Source: Chitinispirillum alkaliphilum
GTDB lineage: Bacteria; Fibrobacterota; Chitinivibrionia; Chitinivibrionales; Chitinispirillaceae
Length of the DNA stretch: 64,000 nucleotides
Reading direction: 5' to 3'
Assembly: GCA_001045525.1 (NCBI GenBank)
Contig: LDWW01000014.1
Span: forward strand, 1-64,000
Shown here: positions 44,216-53,169 of the stretch, piece by piece
Position numbering within the stretch: position 1 is the stretch's first letter
How the letters are laid out: each line of letters begins with the position of its first letter
Notes under the pieces: model-generated
What the model was told of the DNA's origin: nothing
What the model saw: only the letters and a program-made list of their open reading frames with translations
The model's database searches: none
Translations under genes and position numbers: made by a program

Positions 44216-44927
44216 TGAGTTAAAGCTGCCTTCCTATTTGAACTATGTATGTATCGAGGGTGTTATTGGAGCAGGGAAAACATCCCTGTGCAAATTGCTA
44301 AGCGACCGTTTTGATGCAAGACTGGTAATGGAGGAAGTGGATGAAAACCCGTTTCTTTCAAAGTTCTATACAGACAGAGAATCTTTTGCCTTTCAGACTC
44401 AGCTCTGGTTTCTTCTCTCGAGATACAAACAGTTATCGGTCATGGTGGCGCAGCAGGATCTTTTCCATCAGGTAACTCTTAGTGATTACATGTTTGCAAA
44501 AGACAGGATTTTTGCTAATGTTAACCTCTGTGATGATGAACTGCTTTTGTATAACAACATTGCCGGAGTGCTTGAGAAATCAACCCCCAGACCCGATCTT
44601 ATTGTCTATCTTCAGGCTTCCACTGATGTATTGATGAAGAGAATCGCACTACGGGGACGGGAGTTCGAAAACGATATAGACACTGAGTATATCGACACCA
44701 TCAATCATGCCTATAATCATTATTTCTTTCATTATACATCGTCTCCTCTGTTAATAATAAACACCAATGATATCGATTTTGTCAATGATATACAGGATCT
44801 CAATGAGCTTATAAAACAGATCGTCTCAGTTAAAACCGGCACTCATTACTATCACCCGCTTGGATCAAAAGACCGGTTACTGGTAGAGGAGAAAATGGCA
44901 TCAAAGAATGCAGAAGTTGAAATCTGA
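44205..44927 (+). CDS. deoxynucleoside kinase (dGK/dAK type)
   Basis: A 240-residue kinase: P-loop VCIEGVIGAGKTSL (about residues 15-28), VDENPFLSKFY, the catalytic DR in AKDRIFANVN, and a lid RGREFENDI. It phosphorylates a deoxynucleoside (deoxyadenosine or deoxyguanosine by similarity) for salvage. TGAGG before ATG 44205 sets the start. It sits between folK and panC, an arrangement that recurs in several phyla. Confidence 0.85.
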   Translation: MSFDELKLPSYLNYVCIEGVIGAGKTSLCKLLSDRFDARLVMEEVDENPFLSKFYTDRESFAFQTQLWFLLSRYKQLSVMVAQQDLFHQVTLSDYMFAKDRIFANVNLCDDELLLYNNIAGVLEKSTPRPDLIVYLQASTDVLMKRIALRGREFENDIDTEYIDTINHAYNHYFFHYTSSPLLIINTNDIDFVNDIQDLNELIKQIVSVKTGTHYYHPLGSKDRLLVEEKMASKNAEVEI

Positions 44928-44955
44928 AAAATAATACCACAACGAAAGGAAGGGT

Positions 44956-45813
44956 GTGAAAACCGTATCTTCTCCTCAGGAAATGAAAAATCTCTCCTTC
45001 ACACTCCAGAAAAGCGGAAGCACCATAGGGCTTGTACCAACAATGGGCGCACTGCATAAGGGGCATCTCTCTCTGCTCAGTTTAGCTTCACAACAGACCG
45101 ATGTAAAGGTGATGAGCATATTTGTAAATCCCACACAATTTGCTCCCGGAGAGGATCTGGAAAAATACCCACGCACTCTGGAGGATGACATCCGCAGGGC
45201 TGAGAATGCCGGGTGTGATATACTGTTTGTACCCTCTGTCTCAGATATGTATCCTGTGAATTATAGCACTTTTGTGGATGTGGAGAATATAGGGCAGCGT
45301 CTCTGTGGTGCAAGCCGTCCCGGGCATTTTCGGGGGGTTGCGACTGTGGTGCTTAAATTTTTCAATATCGTGAATCCACAGGTGGCAGTTTTTGGCCAGA
45401 AAGATGCCCAGCAGGTTATAGTGTTAAAACGTATGGTGCACGATCTCAACCTTTCTGTTCATATTGAGACCGGCCCGATTATCAGGGAAAATGATGGGTT
45501 GGCGCTAAGTTCCAGAAATGTTTATCTGACCAACTCCGAACGCAGGGAAGCATCACTGATCTATAAAGGGCTTATAAAGGCGCAGGCTGCTTTCCATAGC
45601 GGTACAGTAGATACATCTCAACTTCGCTCCCTGATTCTTGAGCTCTACGAGGGAGCTCTTTATCTCACCCCCGAATACATAGAAATCGTAGACACTCTCA
45701 CACTCGAGCCCTTGGAGAGAATTCTGGATACTGCTTTGGTTGCAGTTGCATGCCGTACAAAACAGAGCGACACCCGCCTTATCGACAACATTATTCTGGG
45801 AGGTAAACTGTGA
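44956..45813 (+). CDS. panC: pantoate--beta-alanine ligase (pantothenate synthetase)
   Basis: A 285-residue enzyme. TMGALHKGHLSLL (HIGH-like), FGQKDAQQVIVLKRM and LSSRNVYL (KMSKS-like) are present. It joins pantoate and beta-alanine with ATP to form pantothenate for CoA. GTG start behind AAGGAAGGG. It overlaps the next gene by four bases. Confidence 0.95.
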   Translation: MKTVSSPQEMKNLSFTLQKSGSTIGLVPTMGALHKGHLSLLSLASQQTDVKVMSIFVNPTQFAPGEDLEKYPRTLEDDIRRAENAGCDILFVPSVSDMYPVNYSTFVDVENIGQRLCGASRPGHFRGVATVVLKFFNIVNPQVAVFGQKDAQQVIVLKRMVHDLNLSVHIETGPIIRENDGLALSSRNVYLTNSERREASLIYKGLIKAQAAFHSGTVDTSQLRSLILELYEGALYLTPEYIEIVDTLTLEPLERILDTALVAVACRTKQSDTRLIDNIILGGKL

Positions 45814-47093
45814 GTAATATCCAAGTTCCACTGATCTATAATCTCTTCCCCAGACATTTCGATACATTTGAGGAATGGAGCAGTGTGTTGCCTCAGGCAA
45901 AAAAGATGGGGTTCAATTCAATATTTATCAATCCTTTTCACCAAACCGGGTTCTCAGGAAGTCTGTATGCGGTTAAGGATTACTACAAACTTAACCCGCT
46001 GTTTTTAAAAGAGGGACAGAGTCCTTCTGATTTCACTCCGCTGAAAAAGTTCATTACCAGGTGTCAGGATATGGGTTTGATGCCTATAATGGATCTGGTA
46101 ATAAACCATACGGCATTCGATTCGGTGCTGACAGAGAGCAAGCCTCAGTGGTACAGAAGGGACGAGAAGGGGGAAATTATCTGTCCTTACGCGGTGGATC
46201 CGGCTGATCCTTCAAACGTGCAGGTATGGGGAGATCTTGCCATGATCGACAACCACTTCTCCACAGACAAGCAGGGTCTTTGGGATTACTGGGATAAGCT
46301 GGTCTCTTTTTACCAGGATCTGGGGATATTGGGCTATAGGTGTGATGCGGCATATCAGGTACCCGCATCGCTGTGGAAATTTCTTATCTCTGCGGCAAAG
46401 GAAAGGGATAAAAATACCCGGTTTTATGCTGAAACGCTGGGTTGTCAGGTAAGTGAGGTTGAAGCTTTGGGTGATGTTGGGTTTGATTATCTGTTTAACT
46501 CATCAAAATGGTGGAATTTTGATGCTCCCTGGGCTCTGGAGCAACATGATATATTCAAAAAGTTTGCTCCTTCAATCGCGTTCCCTGAGTCACACGATAC
46601 TCCACGTCTTGCTGCTGAGCCACCCGGTACAGAGGCGGTACAGAAGTGCAGATATGCTTTCGCTTCTGTTTTCTCTGAGGGATTGATGATGCCGATGGGG
46701 TTTGAGTATGGAGCAAAAACCAGAATGAATGTGGTCGAAGGTACTCCGGAGGATATGGATAAACCAATATGGGATCTTACTGGCTGGATCGGGAAAATAA
46801 ACAAACTGAAAACAAGTATGCCGGTTCTTGCCGAAGAGGGAACATGGAGAAATATTTCCGGTTATCGTTTTCCCTACATATTTCTCGAGAAATCTTCTCT
46901 CAAAAATGAAAAACCGGTCTATTTCTGCATTAACAAGAATTTTACCGCAGAGACACGGGTTGAAGACTGGGCGATTCCCGGAGAGATCAAAAACTGTTCT
47001 GCGGTGATTGATATGCTCTCCCCTGAACTGGAGGAGCAACCTCTACCCCCGGCGTTTCTGCTGGAACCTGCAGATATAATTATGTTTAAATAA
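45810..47093 (+). CDS. GH13 family glycoside hydrolase/transferase
   Basis: A 427-residue alpha-amylase superfamily protein that is shorter than most, with no signal peptide. It has DLVINHTAFDS (conserved Asn-His), nucleophile Asp in GYRCDAAYQVPA, acid Glu in FYAETLG, and the transition-state Asp in ESHDTPRLA. The GYRCDAAYQ and AETLGC pattern resembles maltosyltransferase GlgE (GH13_3) catalytic domains more than secreted amylases; GlgE itself is longer. A cytosolic role in alpha-glucan metabolism is likely. It overlaps panC by four bases. Confidence 0.8.
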   Translation: MSNIQVPLIYNLFPRHFDTFEEWSSVLPQAKKMGFNSIFINPFHQTGFSGSLYAVKDYYKLNPLFLKEGQSPSDFTPLKKFITRCQDMGLMPIMDLVINHTAFDSVLTESKPQWYRRDEKGEIICPYAVDPADPSNVQVWGDLAMIDNHFSTDKQGLWDYWDKLVSFYQDLGILGYRCDAAYQVPASLWKFLISAAKERDKNTRFYAETLGCQVSEVEALGDVGFDYLFNSSKWWNFDAPWALEQHDIFKKFAPSIAFPESHDTPRLAAEPPGTEAVQKCRYAFASVFSEGLMMPMGFEYGAKTRMNVVEGTPEDMDKPIWDLTGWIGKINKLKTSMPVLAEEGTWRNISGYRFPYIFLEKSSLKNEKPVYFCINKNFTAETRVEDWAIPGEIKNCSAVIDMLSPELEEQPLPPAFLLEPADIIMFK

Positions 47094-47106
47094 AAAAAAT
47101 CTGCAA

Positions 47107-47156
47107 GTTCACCGCAATTGCAAATGTGCTTTTACCAAAATGTGATTGCGGTGAAC
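47107..47156. repeat. 12-bp inverted repeat hairpin after the GH13 gene
   Basis: GTTCACCGCAAT (47107-47118) pairs exactly with ATTGCGGTGAAC (47145-47156) around a 26-base loop, 14 bases past the stop. No T-run follows. It may end the folK-panC-GH13 transcript or bind a protein. Confidence 0.5.
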
Positions 47157-47349
47157 CAATCATGCCCCTTTAGGAGCTGCTAAGTTGCCCTGGAAGTGAT
47201 GTTTATCTATATTTTACCTGATGCAGCGGCCGTTCATTGTTGAACAGTTCACAAATTCTGCAATATTACTCATACCTGAGCGCACTAGATAATTCAGAAG
47301 TATTGCAATTAAATAAGTAAAAGAAACAGTTCCTCTGATAACTTATTGA

Positions 47350-47384
47350 AGGCAGATGTCTGAATAAAGCATCTGCCTTTTTTA
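47350..47384 (+). terminator. rho-independent terminator
   Basis: AGGCAGATG (47350-47358), an 11-base loop, CATCTGCCT (47370-47378), then TTTTT: a textbook 9-bp stem and T-tract. It lies 257 bases past the GH13 stop, and so may end a separate short RNA. Confidence 0.85.
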
Positions 47385-47472
47385 TTAAGGCTCGGGGCTG
47401 AAATGTTGACTGTTGCAAAGTACACATTGATATGCTTTCTGCGGACTCGAAGGGGCTTAATTAGCACTGCTC

Positions 47473-47600
47473 CCGGCTTCGGCCCCCCCCCAAAAAAAAA
47501 TATATGTAATTTGTTAAACTGCGCAGAGGATATGCTGCAGACGTGCTAATAGTGCAATGCACAATTACCTAACCGCTATCTAATTTCAAACTAGAATGGC
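47473..47600 (+). repeat. left arm of long imperfect inverted repeat
   Basis: This 128-base stretch matches, in inverted orientation, 48253-48403. Shared blocks in order: CCGGC, a C-run then A-run, GCGCAG (47521-47526), GGATATGC (47528-47535), CAGACGT (47538-47544), AGTGCAAT (47551-47558), TAAC-x-GCTATC (47570-47580) and ATGGC at the end. It includes a C9-A9 homopolymer tract (47483-47500). Confidence 0.65.
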
Positions 47601-47787
47601 TTCATAAATCAGCACTTCTGTATAAACGAAAATGCATCTCTAATAATGGGGACTTGACATAAATATGCCCTTGGCTCTATTTTGTATGGTGATTAGCACC
47701 TCTACAATTTTCAAACCATTGACCTGGTTTCAGATGGAAAATTGAAATGAAAAAAAACTCTGATTTGTTTGGTCGATAATAGAAGAA

Positions 47788-48240
47788 ATGAAAAAGACAA
47801 TAACAATTCTTATTTCTATAATTCTATTTAGCCTTTTCGGTTTCAGATTCTTTCTTGTTGGATTAGTATCAATCACAGAAAATTCTATAATTGAAGAGGG
47901 CAGCCTTGAGTATTTGATTCTGATTCCAAGAACCTTACGGCAAATACCTGTTATACAACCGGTAAATGCTCCCGTTTACAAACATTATGGTAAATCTACA
48001 TTTCAAAACAAAAAGCAAAACCTTACTTATGTAACGAATGCTCGCCCAGAGATTGTAAAATGTAGTCTTTTTCGCTATTTAGAATCTAAGTGTTTTAAAT
48101 TGAAAGAATCACATATAGCTCGCGATTATGAAAACTATGTTTTTTATTACAAAAGATGCCCGCAAAAAAAAATAGAGATTTTTATCTTTACAAAAGATGA
48201 GATTTCCTTGGAGATTATAAACTATACGCATCTCCATTAA
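47788..48240 (+). CDS. hypothetical membrane-anchored protein in the repeat-bracketed unit
   Basis: A 150-residue protein with an N-terminal membrane helix or uncleaved signal (TILISIILFSLFGFRFFLVG) and a basic, Tyr-rich remainder with three Cys (KCSLFRYLESKCFKLKES, YYKRCPQKK). The gene is markedly AT-rich with frequent AAA, ATA and TTA codons, unlike its housekeeping neighbours, which suggests recent arrival. AGAAGAA precedes the ATG. No family is recognised. It is the only gene between the inverted repeat arms. Confidence 0.55.
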   Translation: MKKTITILISIILFSLFGFRFFLVGLVSITENSIIEEGSLEYLILIPRTLRQIPVIQPVNAPVYKHYGKSTFQNKKQNLTYVTNARPEIVKCSLFRYLESKCFKLKESHIARDYENYVFYYKRCPQKKIEIFIFTKDEISLEIINYTHLH

Positions 48241-48252
48241 CCAAAAATGTTG

Positions 48253-48403
48253 GCCATTTTGGTTTTAACTGTGGATAGCAGTTAGAAATTTTAGTATTGC
48301 ACTTTCAGTACGTCTGACGCATATCCATCACATCTGATGAAGTAACCGTAACTGCGCAATTTTATAATTCACACATTTTTTTTGGGGCTTCGCCCTATGC
48401 CGG
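48253..48403 (-). repeat. right arm of long imperfect inverted repeat
   Basis: Read on the minus strand it repeats the left arm: CCGGC, CCCC then A8, GCGCAG (reverse complement at 48352-48357), GGATATGC (48319-48326), CAGACGT (48310-48316), AGTGCAAT (48296-48303), TAAC-x-GCTATC (48274-48284), ATGGC. It is longer by a roughly 25-base insertion after GCGCAG. Confidence 0.65.
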
Positions 48404-48840
48404 TTATTGAGTTTATTGAAATATCGTAGTATCAGCCCGCTTTCTACTGCGGTTCGGTTGACTCAGCAATTGATCTGTTGAAGTGAGAGAAGGAGAGTTT
48501 GAAACAGATAAGGCAGTTGGTCTGGGCGCATGCAGAGTAGCTGTTCTCAAAAAATCTTGGGATTTGAAACCCCGTAAGGTAAACATCTGTATGATTACGG
48601 TAAACGTTTTGACCAGTTAACTAATAGAACTCTTTTGCAATGCTGCCCGTGAACTGACCTGACCCGGCTACTCTTATCAATATTCCCTTAAATCACCCCC
48701 TCCCATTTTTTCCCAGAGACAAATCATATACCGGAAGCTGAATACGTTCCAGGGAAGGGATTACTCCCCAGTCGATAAGATGTGGAAGGAAATCGCAGTG
48801 GCAATTTACGCATTCTGCAAGACAACATTCTAACCTCGTT
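48404..48840. other. region without a supportable gene
   Basis: About 440 bases with short broken frames only, for example a 46-codon plus-strand frame beginning near 48483 without a ribosome site. It looks like old accessory DNA next to the repeat-bracketed unit. Confidence 0.4.
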
Positions 48841-49176
48841 TTACCTGTAGAAGATAGTCTTGCGGCCTTCATCCTGTTTGCCCCAATCATCTGGTATGTA
48901 TAGTTCTGTAGGAATTATCCCAAAAGCCATACCCCGCGCGTCCCAGCGATGGTCGTGGGCCAATATGAAACTGTATCATTTTCCCCATATACCTGCGGGA
49001 TCTTATCTTATATCCTGAATAGACACAAACTCTCCATCCACAAACCCCATACACTTCCGGCCCGCAGTCTGTGGATAGGAATAGAAGAGTAAATAATAGG
49101 GAACTTTTGTGTTTTCATTTTGATGGTACTCATTCCATCTTGAGACAGTTTCGATCTTCATCCGAGTCTCTGCCAT
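48841..49176 (-). pseudogene. remnant of a decayed gene
   Basis: Starting at ATG 49176 one frame runs 112 codons to 48841 and is interrupted only by a TAA and a TGA near its middle. The three pieces read like protein (VPYYLLFYSYPQTAGRKCMG, then FILAHDHRWDARGMAFGIIP and TELYIPDDWGKQDEGRKTIF). Such protein-like composition in one frame on both sides of the stops suggests point-mutation decay. No family is recognised. Chance is not excluded. Confidence 0.3.
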
Positions 49177-49234
49177 TCACTTGAAATTAGTAACATTTTG
49201 GTTCCGATCTGATTTACATAAAGATTTTCAGGTA

Positions 49235-49254
49235 GCAATTATTATATTAATTGC
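49235..49254. promoter_or_regulatory. inverted repeat upstream of the CsgG-like gene
   Basis: GCAATTA (49235-49241) and TAATTGC (49248-49254) form an exact 7-base inverted repeat with a 6-base AT spacer, 67 bases before the start. Operator-like by shape only. Confidence 0.3.
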
Positions 49255-49321
49255 CAAATCCAAATATGTGAAAAATGGGTGTGTTTTGATATGCACTTAC
49301 TTTCGATTGGGGTAAAAATCT

Positions 49322-49936
49322 ATGTGTCGATTTCCAATTTTTCTGATCGCCGTTTTCTCTGCATTATCTGTATTACTTGCTCAGGATCGGGTTCCTGCTG
49401 CGCTCAATCAGCTCACAGGTAGTGGTATGGAGCAAGGCGAAGCAGTTGCTCTGACCAATGCTTTGCGTGGCGAGCTTACACGTACCGGTGTTTTTGACAT
49501 GATGGAGCGGTCTCAGGTAAATGAGATTCTTGCAGAACAGGGGTTTCAGCTATCCGGAGCCTGCAGTGATGATTCTTGTCTGATAGAAGTGGGACAGCTG
49601 CTCGCAGTGAAATACATGTTTATGGGCCATGTCGGCAGAGTGGGCGCAACCTATTCTGTAAGTGTGCGCCAAATTGATGTAGAGAGTGGCAGAGTTGTAC
49701 AGGATATTACCCAAAATCACAGGGGTGATATTGATGATTTACTTACTGATGTGGTGCCTTCTGTAGCGCAGAAAATTGCCGGACTTGATAACCCGGTAGT
49801 ACAGAGAAGAAGATTATGGCCATGGTTTGCCGGTGGGGTGGTGGCAACAGCGATACCAGTTATTTTGTTTCTAAACAGCAGTAAAGACAGTGAAATAAAT
49901 ATGGAATCATCTGAACTCATCATAGAATGGCAATGA
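49322..49936 (+). CDS. CsgG/LpoB-like envelope protein with C-terminal membrane segment
   Basis: A 204-residue protein with signal peptide (about residues 1-20). A CsgG-like domain follows (about residues 25-150): LTNALRGELTRTGVFDMMER, QVNEILAEQGFQLSG, then VGQLLAVKYMFMGHVGRVG and SVSVRQIDVESGRVV. A hydrophobic segment near residues 166-183 (PWFAGGVVATAIPVILFL) may be a membrane span. Such proteins help export or assembly of envelope proteins. Its last ten bases overlap the start of the B-repeat/FISUMP lipoprotein gene, so the two are produced together. Confidence 0.75.
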   Translation: MCRFPIFLIAVFSALSVLLAQDRVPAALNQLTGSGMEQGEAVALTNALRGELTRTGVFDMMERSQVNEILAEQGFQLSGACSDDSCLIEVGQLLAVKYMFMGHVGRVGATYSVSVRQIDVESGRVVQDITQNHRGDIDDLLTDVVPSVAQKIAGLDNPVVQRRRLWPWFAGGVVATAIPVILFLNSSKDSEINMESSELIIEWQ

Positions 49937-52740
49937 TCATGAAACGACCGATTCTCAAAAGTTTAGTATTTACAGCTATGGTGCTCATTTTGTCCTGTTC
50001 CGATGATTCCCCAGTTGCAAACAACAACAGTCGTGTCGTCACAGATATCAGCTGGATAAGGAATGGTGAGACTGTTTCTGCACCGGATGGTGTTGTTACG
50101 ATGAGAATCACTGTTGAAGAGGGTAGTGATATCAGGATCCGAAATATACCCTATGAGGCTGGTACTGCACGGATTGGCCCTTATCCCATCGGAACTGTAT
50201 TGAATGTGTTATGGGAAGCTTTGGATTCTGATGATCAGGTTATTTTCTCAGGTCAAAACAATGATATTCATCTTGGAGATGTGGAAGTACGTATCTCGGT
50301 GGAACTTGAGGCTGTGCGGCATAAGGTGAAATTCATTTCCGTGGATGAATTGATTTTAGGGTATCAATTGGTATCACATGGGGATGTGGCTTCTGAACCG
50401 ACTCCACCAACACGTCCAGGCTTCAGGTTTGATGCTTGGTCTCTTGATCAGAATCGCAAAGAGGTATGGAACTTCAAAACAGATGTCGTAAACAGCAGTA
50501 TGATACTCTATGCTTTATGGAGTGAAACAGATGTTGAACAGTTCACGGTGACATATCATGGTAACCAGAATAGTGGTGGAGTTATCCCAGTGGACCCAAA
50601 TTCCTATGAAGAGGGGGATGAGGTCAGGGTACTTGAACCAGGTAATCTCGTGAAGAGTGGTTTTTCGTTTAGTGCTTGGAATACAAGTCCTGACGGAAAA
50701 GGTAAAGATAAAATCCCAAAAGAATCTTTTAATATTGGCTCATCGAATGTAATTCTATATGCAAAATGGCTCAGGGATGAACATGTCGACACCTTTACAG
50801 TTACATTTCAAACCAACGGCGGCAGCAGTATTGATCCACGCCGGGTGGTTAGTGGCGATACCGTGACTGCACCTTTAGCTCCGGAAAAAGAGGGAGCAGA
50901 GTTTCAATTCGCAGGTTGGTTTCTTGATCAGAATTTTGATGTACTGTGGAGCTTTTCGACTCCTGTAACTGAGGATATCACCCTTTATGCAAAGTGGGTA
51001 GAATTATTTTCATTGCACTACAGTGCCGGTGCGAACGGAGCTCTTACAGGTGATACAATTCAAACAGTACGAAATGGTGAAAATGGCAGGCCGGTTTACG
51101 CCGAAGCTGTTGATGGGTATGTATTTTCACAGTGGAGTGACGGAGTTACAGAAAATCCGCGCACAGATACAAATGTAAAGGAAAATATTAGTGTTGCGGC
51201 TCAATTTAAAACAGTTGCAAATGACATATTTACAGTCACATTCAAATCTGATGGAAAGTTTGAATTTGATCCTGTTCAGGTACCCGAAGGTAGGACTGTG
51301 CCCCTGCCTCTTAATCTGTCAAGAATTGGTTATGAATTTGATCGGTGGTATGCTGATTCGGCTAAATCTATACCATGGGATACATCAACTATTATAAATG
51401 AAAATATTACTCTTTATGCAAATTGGACACCGAATGAGTACACCATAACTTTTGATGCGCAGGAGGGATCAACTCCGATCCCTGAGACCATAGTTGTTAC
51501 CTATGATAATGCATACGGCTCTCTGGCTGAAACGTCACGGCTATGGTATGATTTCGATGGCTGGTTTACGGAAGATTCGATTGAAATTATACCAGAGCTA
51601 ACCGTAAATATTACAGAGCACCTCACTCTTTACGCCCGATGGAGTCCAACTGAGTACAATATCGTATATCGGTTAAATGGTGGAGAAGAAAATCCTAAAA
51701 ACCCCAAAGTTTATACTGTTGAAGAGAGTGTTGAGCTTAAAAACCCTTCAAGAACTGGTCATAGGTTTGTCGGATGGTATGTCGGTCCTGAATTCAATGT
51801 AAAAATTACAGAGATACCGGTTGGTTCTTATGGTGACCGGACGATTTATGCAAAGTGGAGACCTGAAAACTATGAAGTAACTTTTAATGTACCAGGGGCA
51901 AGTGCTGTCCCACCTCAAACAGTTTCCTACAGAAATAAGATTGCTGAACCAGACCCTCCTGTAAAGCCACACTTTCTTTTTGCCGGTTGGTATAAGGATG
52001 GGCTACTGAAAGAAAGGTGGGATTTCGATAATGATGTTGTTACTTCGAACATGACGCTTTACGCTAAATGGGGACGGGTGGCTGATGGTGATGGAAATGT
52101 CTACACTACTGTGATCATTGGCAATCAGGAGTGGACTGTTGAAAACCTTCGGGCAACAAAGTATAGCTGCGGTACACCTATACATCACATTACAAACGCC
52201 AGCACCTGGAGTGGATTATCAATACCTGCATACTCTTACTTCAACAATACAGATAATCAGGATTCCATAATCAAATTTGGTGCCCTGTATAACTGGTGGG
52301 TACTGGATCCAAATAATCAATATAAAATTGCACCTGATGGATGGAAAGTACCTGAACGCACAGACTGGATTACTCTCAGAGATTACCTCGTTACAAATGG
52401 TTTCAATTGGGATGGGTCAAAAGAAGACAATAAAATCGGTAAAGCACTTGCTTCAAATGGTGGTGAATGGTCCTTTAGTACTACTGAAGGAAATGTCGGG
52501 AATGACCAAAGTAGTAATAATCGAACTGGCTTTACGGCATTACCAGGTGGTTTTCGAAATTCAGATGGTCCTTTTTCGACTGCCAGAAATACCGCATACT
52601 GGTGGAGCAGTACGGGGCATGGTGATGGGCGATATGCCTCTGCGGTTTATCTGAAATCTGGTAACGAAAACCTGATAGACAATTACGTGCACACAAAGAA
52701 CAGTGGGTATTCTGTGCGGTTTGTACGATATGTAGATTGA
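49927..52740 (+). CDS. lipoprotein with about eight InlB-type B-repeats and a C-terminal FISUMP domain
   Basis: A 937-residue protein. A lipobox VLILSC is followed by a unique beta domain (about residues 35-135). About eight repeats of roughly 70 residues follow (about residues 135-715), each of the Listeria-Bacteroides type with F-x-V-T-F, GYEFDRWYADS-like and ITLYAKW ends; the fourth is a diverged copy. The last 220 residues are a FISUMP domain (VIIGNQEWTVENLRAT, FGALYNWW, GFTALPGGFRN, AYWWSST, YSVRFVRY), a lineage marker for Fibrobacterota and relatives. It should stand out from the cell as a rod with a terminal binding head. It may use the upstream CsgG-like protein for export. Confidence 0.9.
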   Translation: MAMIMKRPILKSLVFTAMVLILSCSDDSPVANNNSRVVTDISWIRNGETVSAPDGVVTMRITVEEGSDIRIRNIPYEAGTARIGPYPIGTVLNVLWEALDSDDQVIFSGQNNDIHLGDVEVRISVELEAVRHKVKFISVDELILGYQLVSHGDVASEPTPPTRPGFRFDAWSLDQNRKEVWNFKTDVVNSSMILYALWSETDVEQFTVTYHGNQNSGGVIPVDPNSYEEGDEVRVLEPGNLVKSGFSFSAWNTSPDGKGKDKIPKESFNIGSSNVILYAKWLRDEHVDTFTVTFQTNGGSSIDPRRVVSGDTVTAPLAPEKEGAEFQFAGWFLDQNFDVLWSFSTPVTEDITLYAKWVELFSLHYSAGANGALTGDTIQTVRNGENGRPVYAEAVDGYVFSQWSDGVTENPRTDTNVKENISVAAQFKTVANDIFTVTFKSDGKFEFDPVQVPEGRTVPLPLNLSRIGYEFDRWYADSAKSIPWDTSTIINENITLYANWTPNEYTITFDAQEGSTPIPETIVVTYDNAYGSLAETSRLWYDFDGWFTEDSIEIIPELTVNITEHLTLYARWSPTEYNIVYRLNGGEENPKNPKVYTVEESVELKNPSRTGHRFVGWYVGPEFNVKITEIPVGSYGDRTIYAKWRPENYEVTFNVPGASAVPPQTVSYRNKIAEPDPPVKPHFLFAGWYKDGLLKERWDFDNDVVTSNMTLYAKWGRVADGDGNVYTTVIIGNQEWTVENLRATKYSCGTPIHHITNASTWSGLSIPAYSYFNNTDNQDSIIKFGALYNWWVLDPNNQYKIAPDGWKVPERTDWITLRDYLVTNGFNWDGSKEDNKIGKALASNGGEWSFSTTEGNVGNDQSSNNRTGFTALPGGFRNSDGPFSTARNTAYWWSSTGHGDGRYASAVYLKSGNENLIDNYVHTKNSGYSVRFVRYVD

Positions 52741-53169
52741 TTTTGCAAAACCGCTAATTATAGTAAGTAACGGGAGGGCTTATTTGCATTGCCCTCCTAA
52801 AAAGGCAGCTTTTTGCCTCTAAATATACCACACACTGTATGTTTTCTGCTAAAGTTAAGAATAAACAGCATAATATAAGTGTAAAGCCATCCGGAAAAAA
52901 TTCTCTACCGGCATCATTCAGGCGCACAGATACCTGGAAAAAAAGTGCGAATAGTTTGTTTTGGCAATTGGATTCAGATTGGATCATTAATGTTTTAACC
53001 ATTTCAGACAAAGACGTGGGGGGATTGCAACCCGAAATTTGGTTCAGGGCCGCAATGATAAAAGTGCTACGGATAAGACGAGTGACTCCGGCGCTCCGTT
53101 TCGTTTCTGCTATGTATCGTGATGTAGACCTAAGAGAGGAAAGTCCTTGTAGTGGAATGAGGTTATAGA
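52741..53169. other. intergenic region, two overlapping unsupported frames
   Basis: 430 bases. A hairpin GGAGGGC/GCCCTCC (52773-52797) follows the FISUMP gene. A 109-codon plus frame (52839-53168) and a 143-codon minus frame cover the same bases; neither has a ribosome site or recognisable protein, so I call no gene. Confidence 0.4.

Larger units (their letters stand above)
47094..47472. other. intergenic stretch with hairpins
   Basis: 380 bases after the GH13 gene with no coding frame. It contains two strong hairpins (47107-47156 and 47350-47384), listed separately, which may frame a short non-coding transcript or a long 3' end. Confidence 0.4.
47473..48403. mobile_element. single-gene unit bracketed by long inverted repeats
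   Basis: About 930 bases: left arm 47473-47600, one AT-rich gene (47788-48240), right arm 48253-48403 inverted. No transposase or integrase lies inside. It may be a non-autonomous element, a cassette moved by an enzyme elsewhere, or two oppositely inserted copies of a dispersed repeat that trap a gene. Confidence 0.4.

Noticed and set aside
47513-47573. GTTAAAC and ACCTAAC in the left repeat arm match integron attC end consensus
   Set aside because: They occur in the wrong order for an attC site on either strand, and the right arm lacks both, so I do not call attC.
48978-49010. In-frame TGA in the 48841-49176 remnant as selenocysteine
   Set aside because: A TAA also interrupts the frame nearby and no selenocysteine insertion hairpin is evident.
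53136-53146. GAGGAAAGTCC, as found in RNase P RNA
   Set aside because: None of the surrounding conserved RNase P segments are present and the space is too short.
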